Shown here piece by piece: positions 46,617-57,735 of a stretch of DNA of 64,000 nucleotides. Positions within the stretch are counted from its first letter, which is position 1. The number at the start of each line of letters is the position of its first letter. Both the position numbers and the translations under genes were made by a program. The notes beneath the pieces are model-generated. The model was not told the DNA's origin. It ran no database searches and was given only the letters and a program-made list of their open reading frames with translations. Origin of the DNA: Terebella lapidaria (Eukaryota > Annelida > Polychaeta > Terebellida > Terebellidae); the NCBI GenBank assembly GCA_949152475.1, contig OX424562.1:1860001-1924000 (forward strand), given 5' to 3'.

Positions 46617-48000
46617 TCAGCGCCGCAGTACAATCGGAGCATCCGTAGGGTTCACCACAAGAATGGGCATCGTGCGGGGGTTGGACATGACCAGGGCCCC
46701 ACCCAGCACTAGTCCGGTTCCTTCGGCGAAACTGCTCACTGGTTGCACTATACACGGCCGACCATCGATGGGCATGCGGGGACGACACGGCCTCGCCTCA
46801 ATGATCATCTCACTCATTGGTGGCACTACCACAGTGCGCGCCGCCCGCATTTGGAATAAATGCATCGGGCCCGAGTGGAAGAGAAAGTGTATGTTCTCTC
46901 CCATCCGGAATTCGCCGGCACTAAAGTTGGCGGTCACCCGGTGGACCCGTAGAAAATTCATCCCAATAATCCCGGCCGCTCCGATATCCGCAACAATTGC
47001 CTCTGTCAGATACACCTTGTCCCCAAGGGTAATAGGCAGATTGATGATACCGTGGATACAGATGCGGTTGTCACCCGCTCCGTAGAGCTTGTAGGGTCCG
47101 GGATCCCGCAACTCGAGGTTGCGGAGTGCGGGCTCCTTCCTGAACGTTCCTGCGGCAACGAGGGTCACCTCCGAGCCAGAGTCCATGAGGAACCGGACCG
47201 GCTCCCGTCCGAAGGACAGGGGCAGGTACCAGCAGGGGTCCCTCACCAGCGCGCAGGTAGGGCGATACCGTTCGCACGTGCTGGGCTCATCTACGGAGTC
47301 CTCACCATCCGCCTCAGCCGCGGAGGAGCCAGACTGATCCCCAAGGACTACTTCCGGAGAAGTCATATCAACTTGAGGTTCGTCCTGCCCATCAGCGGGT
47401 GGGGCGGCATCTGATGCCACGGAACAACTGTCCCCGGACGTAGTGTTGGTCGCCACCACGTCCGGATCTAGTTTCCCTGCCGCGGGTTCCGACCTTGCTG
47501 TCCCGGAGGACCAGACCGGTTGCGGGCCAGGGAGGGCTCCCAGGTATCCGCGCGACCGCAGGCGTTCCAACAACTCCGGACACTTCAGCCAAAAGTGTCC
47601 CTGCTTTCCGCAGAAGTAACAGGGACGGTTCTGGGCTGGTCCGGAGGTGAACGCGCAACATTCTGCGAGTCCCGGAGCTTCGATCACGGCGCAGTGCGCA
47701 ATCATCTGCGCGGCGCCGAAATCGTATTCCTCCATGTCGCACTCGTCCGAGGACGAGCACGGCGCGGCGACTGGTGCCGCATGTGCAGGCATCCCTGTGG
47801 AGGGTGCCGGCGCACTAACCCACTGCGGGGTAGGTTCCCTGGCGGGTTCCCGGACGACCGGGTCCTGCCACGGGGTTACCTGCGATGCCTTGGCCGGAGG
47901 AGGGGTCGCCGCCTGCGCGGGAACAGCCGAGGCCGGAGCCGGGGCCGGAGGCAACTGTCTAGGGCAGACAGCTACCTCTAGCCCAAGTGCGGAGTCAATC
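46617..48000 (-). other. LTR element: CCHC knuckle and protease region
   Basis: The nucleocapsid zinc knuckle CYFCGKQGHFWLKC lies at about 47580-47621, and an aspartic protease motif FLMDSGSEVTLVA at about 47150-47190. Both are standard Gypsy parts. Confidence 0.85.
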
Positions 48001-49633
48001 GCCTCCTCCATCGATCGCTTTTCATGGGTGGCCAGCCCGTATGATAAGTGGTAAGGCTGGCCATCGATGAACTGATCGATCAGCATCGTCTCGAACCGTC
48101 TGGAGTCCATGTCCAGATAAGCTCTCCGGCCGAGTATGCGCAGGTTGAACGCATAGTCTGTCACGGACTCAGTCGGTGGGCGGGTTCGCGCTTGGTCGTC
48201 GGCGTGAACAGCAAGCGAAGTTGACGGGCAACCTCGCCGAAGGTCACTGTTCCCACCGGCAGACACAGCATAACGCGGAGAGCTTTTCCTTCCAAGCTCC
48301 CCGCGAGGACATGCCCAGCTTCCTGCTGGGTCCATCCTTCGTACACGGCGGTCCGCCACACTTGGAGTAAGTAGTCCTCCAAGTCGGCGTTATCCTCGTT
48401 GAACCGTTTCCGCCACGAGGAGTGGTCGGGCCCGTCATCACGTTTGTTACGCGCCCGACGTGCGGTTCCGGCCCCGGGGTCGTCCGTGTACAGCGGCAAG
48501 GCCCGCGAGCTACCCGTGCCCGCGGCAGAGTCTGCCGGAGCAAACATCGGCGCCGCGGACATGGGAGCAGGAAAGCTCACGCTCGCCGCCAGAGTCATTC
48601 CCGCTGAAAACCCGCCCTGGCCGGGTGCGGGCGGGGCTCCCATCGAACCTACTGGGTAGGCTCCAGATGGGGCGGCAAAGCTAGCATAGCTTGGGGCCGA
48701 AGCCACCTGTTGCCACTGCCCGTCCGACACACTTTTCGCGCCAGGGTAAGTCGCCCACGCGGCTTGCGCTCCAACCGTCGGAACGGTCGACGCGGTCGCC
48801 ATCGTGGTGCCTCCGAGCCGTGGAGCAGGCTCGGGTCCCATTGCGGGGGCCACTGGCGCCTGCAGGCTCGGTAGGACTTGGGGAGGGGCCATGGGCCCAG
48901 TCATCCCCGGACTAAACACGGCCGACAGATCGACGCTCGGAGGCGGCTGATTCTGCTTGAACTGTACAAGCGCCTCGGATATCAGCCACCTCTCCCTCTC
49001 CGTCAAAGGCCCCGAGTTGCCTTGTGACGGCGGAGAGGGTGAACGGTTCCGCTGGTCTGATCGTCCCTGGTGGGGCGACCGGGCGCGGTCGTAGCGCCCT
49101 AAAGGAGCCAGCGCACTTAGAGTGTTAGTGAGCTGGTCCATTCCGCCTGATGCAGACCGCCTGGAATCCCCGCCGGGAGCCCTCGCAAGAGCTCCTCCGG
49201 CCAGAGGTGGCATCCAGTATCGCTGGTCCGCTTGTCCGGAGGTGCTCGCGCCGGCGTCCACTCGATCCCGGACATCCGAAGATGTCCCCTGAAAGAGTGT
49301 CGCCTGCCACGACCCCCGCCAGAACTTAGGCGGGCGCGGTGTAAAGCCGTTGCCAGCTCCACCTACCGTGCCTAACGGATCAGGGCTAGGCCCTGATGGC
49401 AGCCTTGGTTGCGGCCCCGCGGGGCGCGACTCTACGTCCGGAGACGGAGTCAGGGACGCCGGAGTCGACTCTGTAGACGGGGTTTTGTCTACGGAGGTCT
49501 CCGCACGTACCTTACTACCGCCGGAGTCACCCGAAGATGTCTCACGGTCGTCGCTCGACCGGGTGCAGTCCGCGACGTTACCACCCGTTTCCCTCCTCTT
49601 GGGTTCATTGTTTTTGTCTCTTTCCTTCGTCAT
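48000..49633 (-). other. LTR element: gag region
   Basis: Starts MTKERDKNNEPKRRETGG. A long low-complexity Ser/Pro/Gly section is followed by a capsid-like segment (WRKRFNEDNADLEDYLLQVW). It belongs to the Gypsy-type element at 43728-50481. Confidence 0.75.
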
Positions 49634-49745
49634 TTTTCGGATTGTCCTTGAGGAGCGGGCGATCCCCAGGGACGAAGGAGGCTACAACACTGTGACGGTA
49701 GGCTGCGATGGAACGCTGTCGGACTGATCCTGGTCACGGCACCAA

Positions 49746-50481
49746 TGTAAAGTTATTGACTATCGTCCGCTCTTCGGGATCCTCGAGGATAGTCCTCTCA
49801 CCGCGAGTCCTTGCGGACGCGCATCCGCTATTCCGGATCCTTGCGGCGGCGCCGCTCACCGGAGGTCACTGCGGACACGGTAACCACTCTAGCATTTACG
49901 GTAACCAGGTAACAGCCCACCCGACACGCCCAGGCCTGCGGACACCGTTCAGAAACTGGTTCATCACCACGGTGTTAGCTGGAGGAGCCTGGCGAGCCGC
50001 GGTCTGCCTCGGGGACGGAACCCCGTACAGTCCGACAAACTGGCCAGAGCCTATGTCACACCGTCCCGGGAAGGGAGAGAACTGGCGATCCACAGGGCTT
50101 GCGCCCCCGAGTCAGCAACTTGTCTCTCCCAGCCCGGGCCTCCCCATGGAAATCGTCCCCAGGGCTCTAGGAGCCCACTACTCCTGAACAGGGAACTCAA
50201 AGCTCATGGCGAGCCTCGAGTGCAGCCTGTCACCCGATCTTTGGACAATCTCCTCGACCGAGTCACTTCCAGTGTATATATAATACACCAGAAACTAGAG
50301 GCTGCACGTGAAGCGTAATCAAACCATTGTTATAGTTTACTGGAGCGTAAATTACAATGCGTTGCCGTAGCAACGCCCGCTCGAACGGAGCGTGTCAAAA
50401 CAAGGCCATGACCGAAAAGGCCACATAAATGGCATGTATGTTTACAATCACCTGCCGCGTGCTTAGGGCAAAATCGCCACA
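49746..50481 (-). repeat. 5' LTR
   Basis: 736 bp, nearly identical to the LTR at 43728-44463, with the same ends. It is followed on the - strand by the tRNA-His-type primer site. Confidence 0.93.
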
Positions 50482-50934
50482 CAACATAGGACTGTTTATT
50501 TCAGAAAACTTTACATTTGTTATTACAAGAATATTATATACGGTGAAATGAAATTACTTAGACAAGAAACATGATATGACAAAAAGACGTTAGCCATGTT
50601 GGCCCAAGTATCATATCCTGCGCCTTTCTCTATATTCAATAAGGATTAAAAAGGTGACAGACGGATTAAATGGCATTCATTTAGTGGACGAGTAGTATTA
50701 AGGCGCAGCGTATGATACTTGGGCCAGAATAGGCAACAACAAAAATACATGGTGATATATAGGCCCCACCGTCTGTGGAATGACATCAAGTCGCCTTGTA
50801 GAAAATATCAATTAATAAATGTATATAATCTGGAATTTGGAGGAAATACATGGAATGTTAATGCACAATATTTGATACAGTACGAATAACTTACTCACGG
50901 TGGAACGCTCCGTTCAAATGTTCGCGGCAATAGG
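50482..50934. other. Spacer with a small foldback; no gene
   Basis: An inverted pair, GGCCCAAGTATCATATCCTG at about 50602 and its inverse near 50706-50725, makes a ~135-bp foldback. Nothing else was recognised. Confidence 0.5.
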
Positions 50935-50973
50935 CCGAGGCCGGGAGGTTATGGATCGGTATCGATTCCCTTA

Positions 50974-51662
50974 AGCCCCAGTCCCACCTACCCGGACTGT
51001 GTCCCGGACTAGTCATGGACGAAACATCCCGGATCACCCCGGATAAAAGTAATAAAATGTGCCAAAAATGTAAGTTGTTTTTACGGTCCCATATACCCGG
51101 AATACACACGGACAAGCCACGAACAAAAGCCACGGACAGTCCCCTGAAGAACTGATGGAGAGGTGCTGATTTTAAGTCCCTTTTATACCTTTTTTTGACC
51201 CTATGATCCCGGATGAACCACGGATCACCCCGGAGTACCGCGGATCAGACACGGCAGACTGCCGGTGCACTTCCGGAGTACCAGGACAAGATAAGGATAA
51301 CTCCCGGACTATCTGGGAACACCCCGGACCGTCCAGGAGTAGCCACGGACTGACTATACACCCCGGTGCAGTCACGGACCACCACGGTACACACCAGGAC
51401 AAAATCTGGACTGGCCCGGATCAGCACGGATTTGCCTTACCTCCCGGACCGTCCCGGATGGCCCCGGCAGTTTTAAACATTTTAAAAGTGCCGGGGAGCT
51501 CCCCGGACTATCCCCGGACTGTCCCGGATCCAGTGTTTTTTTTCCAAAATCAGCCGGACTAGCCATGGACCGTCCCGGACCACTCACGGACTGCCCCGGA
51601 TAAGACCCGGATCAGTCCGTGGCTAGTCCGGGGTCGCCATCCGGGTAGGTGGGACTGGGGCT
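50974..51662. mobile_element. Harbinger-like MITE with TTA target duplication
   Basis: Its inverted ends begin AGCCCCAGTCCCACCTACCC on both sides (about 22 bp), flanked by TTA at 50971-50973 and 51663-51665. The mirror arm at 57300-57400 keeps the unfilled site (TTTCCTTATATGG in reverse complement), which shows that this block is an insertion. The 689-bp interior is filled with CCGGA, CACGGA and CCCGGAC words. The 3-bp TTA duplication fits PIF/Harbinger-type elements. It has no coding capacity of its own. Confidence 0.8.
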
Positions 51663-51784
51663 TTATAATTATCGTCAAAATGGAGCGTCAAAGTACTATA
51701 TTATTTAAAAACTCCCAGTTTCTCCTCCAAATGCACATGTATTACTTTGAATTGTCTCTGTTTTGGTTTGTATAGTTGTATTAA

Positions 51785-53092
51785 GGTAACCCTGCTCCAC
51801 GCCTGAACCTGCATTTTCGATCGATGTTTTAACAGTAGGTTCAGCCATGTAGGTTTTTTCTCTGAAGCCTGAACTCATCAGACGATTTTGACACTTCGAT
51901 TCAAGTGCGTGTAAAGAATTGTCACGCGTGAAATATGATGCAGATTGGTTTTAACTGACCTTTATGGCATCAAAAGAGTGACATGTCATCGATTCAGAGG
52001 GTGTAAATGTGAAAATAAAGCACTGCAATTTAGCGCGTTCATTTTGTTTATTTTCCAACTTTTCAAGATAGCGGATGCTGCAGTGCGCATGCGCAGTATC
52101 ATCTCGTCAACTTGGGAGACGATGTGAATTGATCTTTATTTTTCTATCGGAATATTCAATGAAAGCAACTCATATGTTGCTTTTTTTCATCAAATAATAT
52201 AATAATTTGATCCATATTCCTTCGAAAACATCGCATGATAATGTCACGTAGGTGTCACGTTTCAACACAGTTTCAGACACGCCCACTTCTTACCCATGAT
52301 TCTCTGCGAATCTCGCGTGAGTGCCATGGCAAAATGGCGGCAATATCAACACGAAGTTGGCAGATTTGACAGATCGGGATATTTTGCTTGTTATTTACGA
52401 TAAGTACACAGTAGCTTCGTTTTTGCACCAGAAAATGATTGCAAACCATTCCCTCTTGTGAATTAAAGAGCTATATCCGGATTAAATGTCGTTTATTTGT
52501 GAATAATGGCGAAGTACGCAGCCTGCGTACCGGGCCGAAATTCGGCCTGTAATCGGACGGCGAATACGCCATAGCGTATTCCCTGCCTTTGGGAGAATGG
52601 AATACGCTTGCCAGAGTTAGTATTAGGGGCATTCTCCTATGTATATGTGAATTTTCATGCATTTTCACGAAAGGCGGCGCTCCAGCACCCGTCTTACACC
52701 ATGTTCACACAATTCGTCCTTTGCATTCTGGGATACCGAAAATAGTTCCAACATGGATGCCTCTATGAATCGAAATAACTTTGAATGTTTGTGATATTTT
52801 GTTACAGACAGGACATATTGTCGAAAACTATACAATTTTTAAAGAGATTATGATAGAATAACTCCAGTAAGGGTGTCCGTGGCAATCTTTAGTGCCTCTG
52901 AAAAATACATGGCTAAGCCATGACTGGCGGGTCGATCCATGCAAAACAAGAAATCACGTGCTCGTGTTTACAAAACGCGCATTAATACGGACTACTTGTT
53001 ACCGCGCATTGACACTGTCCCCTGATTCAGGCGACCAGAGAACGGTTATTACAAAGACGGGTGCTTCGGAGTGCCGTCTGGTGGACAAAACA
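51785..53092. other. Interior of the foldback element; no gene seen
   Basis: About 1.3 kb with no counterpart beside the right arm. It includes GCCATGGCAAAATGGCGGC at 52323 and the small palindromes TACGCAGCCTGCGTA and CCGAAATTCGG near 52512-52545. No ORF with recognisable content was found. Confidence 0.45.
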
Positions 53093-53271
53093 AATTTTCA
53101 TGTTGATTGGAGCTGTTACTGTGCCCATGAATATATATAAACAAACCAGCACTTTTTTGGGAGTTTGCTTTCCGAGGAATTCGCCAGGTGTCAGCAGCTA
53201 ACGGTCAAATGCTCGTAGCGTCACCGTGTGATCTATTCCAACAACATGTGCTGATTTTCTTATATTTTGTA

Positions 53272-53273
53272 AG

Positions 53274-53354
<81 letters not shown>
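53272..53354. repeat. (TA)n microsatellite
   Basis: About 80 bp of uninterrupted TA, located inside the left foldback arm of the element at 50935-57400. The mirrored arms at 53613-53620 and 57040-57047 have only ATATATAT at the matching place, so the run expanded in one arm. Confidence 0.97.
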
Positions 53355-53357
<3 letters not shown>

Positions 53358-53715
53358 CTTCAACATACTGAAATTTTATCAAAATTGATCCATTTTGAAA
53401 GTGATTTCTTTCATAAAACGTTACAATGGAGTTAAATGGCATTCCTATTTGTGTTTGCACCGGCAACGTCTCGGTAAGGACTGACGCTGTGACAAGGCAG
53501 GTATACAAACACATATAGGATTGCCATTTAACTCCATTGTAACGTTTTATGAGAGAAATCACTTTCAAAATGTTTCAATTTTCATAAAATTTCATTATGT
53601 TGAAGCAATATATATAACTTACAAAATATTAAAAAATCAGCACATGTTGTTGGAATAGATCACACGCTACAAGCATTTGACCGTTAGCTGCTGACACCTG
53701 GCGAATTCCTCGATC

Positions 53716-56700
53716 TTAAAATGCTACCACCACACTCTCAATATAGTATATTTCTAAATTAAGCAAAAATTCCAAGGTTTTAATTTTGATAAAACACAAA
53801 AACGTAGACAATTTGTTGAGAATATGGTTTCTGTAAGCCAGAGATCACCGACATTAGATCACATAGGTGTCTTGTACAGGGGATTAGTTTATGTGTTGTA
53901 TGAAATTTATTTATAAAACACATTTATATGATGGACTGCAATCGATTAAATGACAAAAGATACATATGGGGTCAAAAATGTGGTTCTACGGCAATATCGA
54001 AAAAAAATATGGTAAAAAAAATCGGAAAAGTGCGTATTTGACCAGATATGGTGCCACAATTGCAAATAATATAGCAAATGCATTCTGCAATGCCTAACTT
54101 AGCTTATTTATGATCGACTATATAGGTTATGGTGATGAATTTCAGAGACACCTAGTATTATTCACCGTTCAATTTTTGGAGGCCATTTCGACACCTTTTT
54201 CGGTTAGGCTGTGTCTGAGTCCAGTAGTCCTCAGTGAAAGTGTATAATATTTTACAGTGATTGGAAATATTGGTTACTATATGAAAATAAAGAAAATAAA
54301 AAGGCACTGACTCCATGTCTTTAGCATTCGGGGGGGGGGGGGGAACTCCGCCGCTATTAGCATGTAGATATAATCCTACATATGTAATAAAATCCACGTG
54401 AACGAAAATTATGATTGCAATGGTGAAAAATTCCTGAACACTGCACAGTATCCACCCACAAATTAAAGAAATGCCACAAAACCTGCTAAAAATCTATAAT
54501 GCACAAAATTCCATGTCCTCATTTTATTAATTAATGGCAATTTTCTTCATTTTTTCCAATTATAACACCTCACATACAGAGGTGATAATACCCAATTATT
54601 GAGCTCTTATGTGAAAAGGGAAGACTTGTGGAGAAGAAATTAAACAGTGATTTTTGCACTTAAGAAAGGAAATATTTTGAACAAAAAAGTGGGATTTTCT
54701 TTGGAAATTTTGATTTGACGTTCGATCAAACATGCTCAAGGACAATTTGGGGTTTGTTTCAGATAAATGTATTATTCACCCATATATTACCATCAGTTTG
54801 ATTCCCCTTGGACTAAATGTGACAAAATTTTAAAAGGGTTGGTAGTCCTACCCCGCTGCTTAGCACCCAACACTTTCTACCATACTGCTGTCTACACCAA
54901 TAGTATTCAAATGTCTTAAAATGCTACCACCACACTCTCAATATAGTATATTTCTAAATGAAGCAAAAATTCCAAGGTTTTAATTTTGATAAAACACAAA
55001 AACGTAGACAATTTGTTGAGAATATGGTTTCTGTAAGCCAGAGATCACCGACATTAGATCACATAGGTGTCTTGTACAGGGGATTAGTTTATGTGTTGTA
55101 TGAAATTTATTTATAAAACACATTTATATGATGGACTGCAATCGATTAAATGACAAAAGACACATATGGGGTCAAAAATGTGGTTCTACGGCAATATCGA
55201 AAAAAAATATGGTAAAAAAAAATCGGAAAAGTGCGTATTTGACCAGATATGGTGCCAAAATTGCAAATAATATACCAAATGCATCCAATGCCTAACTTAG
55301 CTTATTTATGATCGACTATATAGGTTAAGGTGATGAATTTCAGAGACACCTAGTATTATTCACCGTTCAATTTTTGGAGGCCATTTCGACACCTTTTTCG
55401 GTTAGGCTGTGTCTGAGTCCAGTAGTCCTCAGTGAAAGTGTATAATATTTTACAGTGATTGGAAATATTGGTTACTATATGAAAATAAAGAAAATAAAAA
55501 GGCACTGACTCCATGTCTTTAGCATTCGGGGGGGGGGGGGGGGGGGACTCCGCCGCTATTAGCATGTAGATATAATCCTACATATGTAATAAAATCCACG
55601 TGAACGAAAATTATGATTGCAATGGTGAAAAATTCCTGAACACTGCAGAGTATCCACCCACAAATTAAAGAAATGCCACAAAACCTGCTAAAAATCTATA
55701 ATGCACAAAATTCCATGTCCTCATTTTATTAATTAATGGCAATTTTCTTCATTTTTTCCAATTATAACACCTCACATACAGAGGTGATAATACCCAATTA
55801 TTGAGCTCTTATGTGAAAAGGGAAGACTTGTGGAGAAGAAATAAAACAGTGATTTTTGCACTTAAGAAAGGAAATATTTTGAACAAAAAAGTGGGATTTT
55901 CTTTGGAAAATTTGATTTGACGCCCGATCAAACATGCTCAAGGACAATTTGGGGTTTGTTTCAGATAAATGTATTATTCACCCATATATTACCATCAGTT
56001 TGATTCCCCTTGGACTAAATGTGACAAAATTTTAAAAGGGTTGGTAGTCCTACCCCGCTGCTTAGCACCCAACACTTTCTACCATACTGCTGTCTACACC
56101 AATAGTATTCAAATGTCTTAAAATGCTACCACCACACTCTCAATATAGTATATTTCTAAATTAAGCAAAAATTCCAAGGTTTTAATTTTGATAAAACACA
56201 AAAACGTAGACAATTTGTTGAGAATATGGTTTCTGTAAGCCAGAGATCACCGACATTAGATCACATAGGTGTCTTGTACAGGGGATTAGTTTATGTGTAG
56301 TATGAATCTTATTTATAAAACACATTTATATGATGGACTGCAATCGATTAAATGACAAAAGACACATATGGGGTCAAAAATGTGGTTCTACGGCAATATC
56401 GAAAAACAATATGGTAAAAAAAAATCGGAAAAGTGCGTATTTGACCAGATATGGTGCCAAAATTGCAAATAATATACCAAATGCATTCTGCAATGCCTAA
56501 CTTAGCTTATATATGATCGACTATATAGGTTATGGTGATGAATTTCAGAGACACCTAGTATTATTATTCACCGTTCAATTTTTGGAGGCCATTTCGACAC
56601 CTTTTTCGGTTAGGCTGTGTCTGAGTCCAGTAGTCCTCAGTGAAAGTGTATAATATTTTACAGTGATTGGAAATATTGGTTACTATATGAAAATAAAGAA

Positions 56701-56931
56701 AATAAAAAGGCACTGACTCCATGTCTTTAGCATTCGGGGGGGGGGGGGACTCCGCCGCTATTAGCATGTAGATATAATCCTACATATGTAATAAAATCCA
56801 CGTGAACGAAAATTATGATTGCAATGGTGAAAAATTCCTGAACACTGCACAGTATCCACCCACAAATTAAAGAAATGCCACAAAACCTGCTAAAAATCTA
56901 TAATGCACAAAATTCCATGTCCTCATTTTAG
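53716..56931. repeat. 1.2-kb tandem repeat, 2.7 copies
   Basis: ATGCTACCACCACACTCTCA starts at 53721, 54921 and 56123, giving periods of 1200 and 1202 bp. The third copy stops after about 810 bp, where the arm sequence resumes at 56932. Copies are nearly identical by eye except for poly-G length (54331, 55529, 56737) and a few indels, so the duplication is recent. The Pro-rich short frames opposite the poly-G tract are artefacts. Confidence 0.95.
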
Positions 56932-57485
56932 GTATACAAACACATATAGGATTGCCATTTAACTCCATTGTAACGTTTTATGAGAGAAATCACTTTCAAA
57001 ATGTTTCAATTTTCATAAAATTTCATTATGTTGAAGCAATATATATAACTTACAAAATATTAAAAAATCAGCACATGTTGTTGGAATAGATCACACGCTA
57101 CAAGCATTTGACCGTTAGCTGCTGACACCTGGCGAATTCCTCGGAAAGCAAACTCCCAAAAAGGGCCGGTTTGTTTATATGTATTCATGCGCACAGTAAC
57201 AGCTCCAATTGATAGGAAAATTCACATGTACATAGAAGAATACTCATAATACCACTATACAAACCAAAACAGAGACATTTTAAAGTGATACATGTGCATT
57301 TGGAGGAAAAACTGGGAGTTTTTAAATAATAGAGTACTTTGATGCCTCATTTTGACCATATAAGGAAATCAATACCGGTCCATAACCGGCACAGCCGCCC
57401 CACCACGCTGCGTGCATTATGATGAATTACCGACAACACGTTTAAACTGAACACACACAAAGTGCAAAATTAACTATCTGTTACA

Positions 57486-57735
57486 CTTCTTCGAAACGAA
57501 GGGTGCTCGATCGGTGGCACGAAAAATCGACTAGTTCACGGACCAATTTTGCTGTGTCTTCTTCGAAAGAAATGGAACCTGGTGGCATGAAAAAATCGAC
57601 TAGTTCATGGGACAATTCTGCTGTGGCTTCTTCGAAAGAATTGGAACCTGGTAGCACGAAAAAGTCCACTAATTCACGGGACAATTTTGCTGTGTCTTCT
57701 TCGAAAGAAAGGGTACCTGGTGGCACGAAAAAAAT
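57486..57735. repeat. ~69-bp minisatellite, locus 2
   Basis: CTTCTTCGAAA recurs at 57486, 57558, 57627 and 57696 (steps 72, 69, 69). It is the same unit as the array at 38957-39262. Both strands stay open because the steps are multiples of three; on the - strand units read like SFEEDTAKLSRELVDFF. Confidence 0.88.

Larger units (their letters stand above)
43728..50481 (-). mobile_element. Gypsy-type LTR retrotransposon, defective
   Basis: Two direct LTRs of 736 bp bound the element, flanked by the 4-bp target duplication CAAC (43724-43727 and 50482-50485). It is transcribed on the - strand. The primer site next to the 5' LTR (at 49745) reads TTGGTGCCGTGACC, matching the 3' end of tRNA-His, and a purine-rich tract (AAGAAGGGGG) precedes the 3' LTR. 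Recognisable parts are gag, a CCHC knuckle, protease and reverse transcriptase. By eye the LTRs agree at about 98%, so the insertion is fairly young. I do not recognise RNase H or integrase, so it looks incomplete and non-autonomous. Confidence 0.92.
50935..57400. mobile_element. Complex foldback element with internal tandem 1.2-kb units
   Basis: Outer inverted arms lie at 50935-51784 (interrupted by a MITE) and 57247-57400, sharing TTTAAAAACTCCCAGTTT and GGTTTGTATAG or their inverses. Inner inverted arms at about 53093-53480 and 53500-53712 form a tight foldback around a (TA)n run, and a third arm copy, in the same orientation as 53500-53712, lies at 56932-57228. Between 53713 and 56931 stand 2.7 tandem copies of a ~1.2-kb unit. 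I see no transposase ORF. It looks like a non-autonomous inverted-repeat element enlarged by duplication. Confidence 0.7.

Noticed and set aside
47052-48054. + strand open frames across the LTR element
   Set aside because: The element is coded on the - strand, where the CCHC, protease and RT motifs lie. The + frames are GC-rich shadows.
54158-56767. Three near-identical - strand frames with a Pro run in the 1.2-kb units
   Set aside because: The Pro run is the poly-G tract read in reverse, its length changes between copies, and there is no conserved domain.
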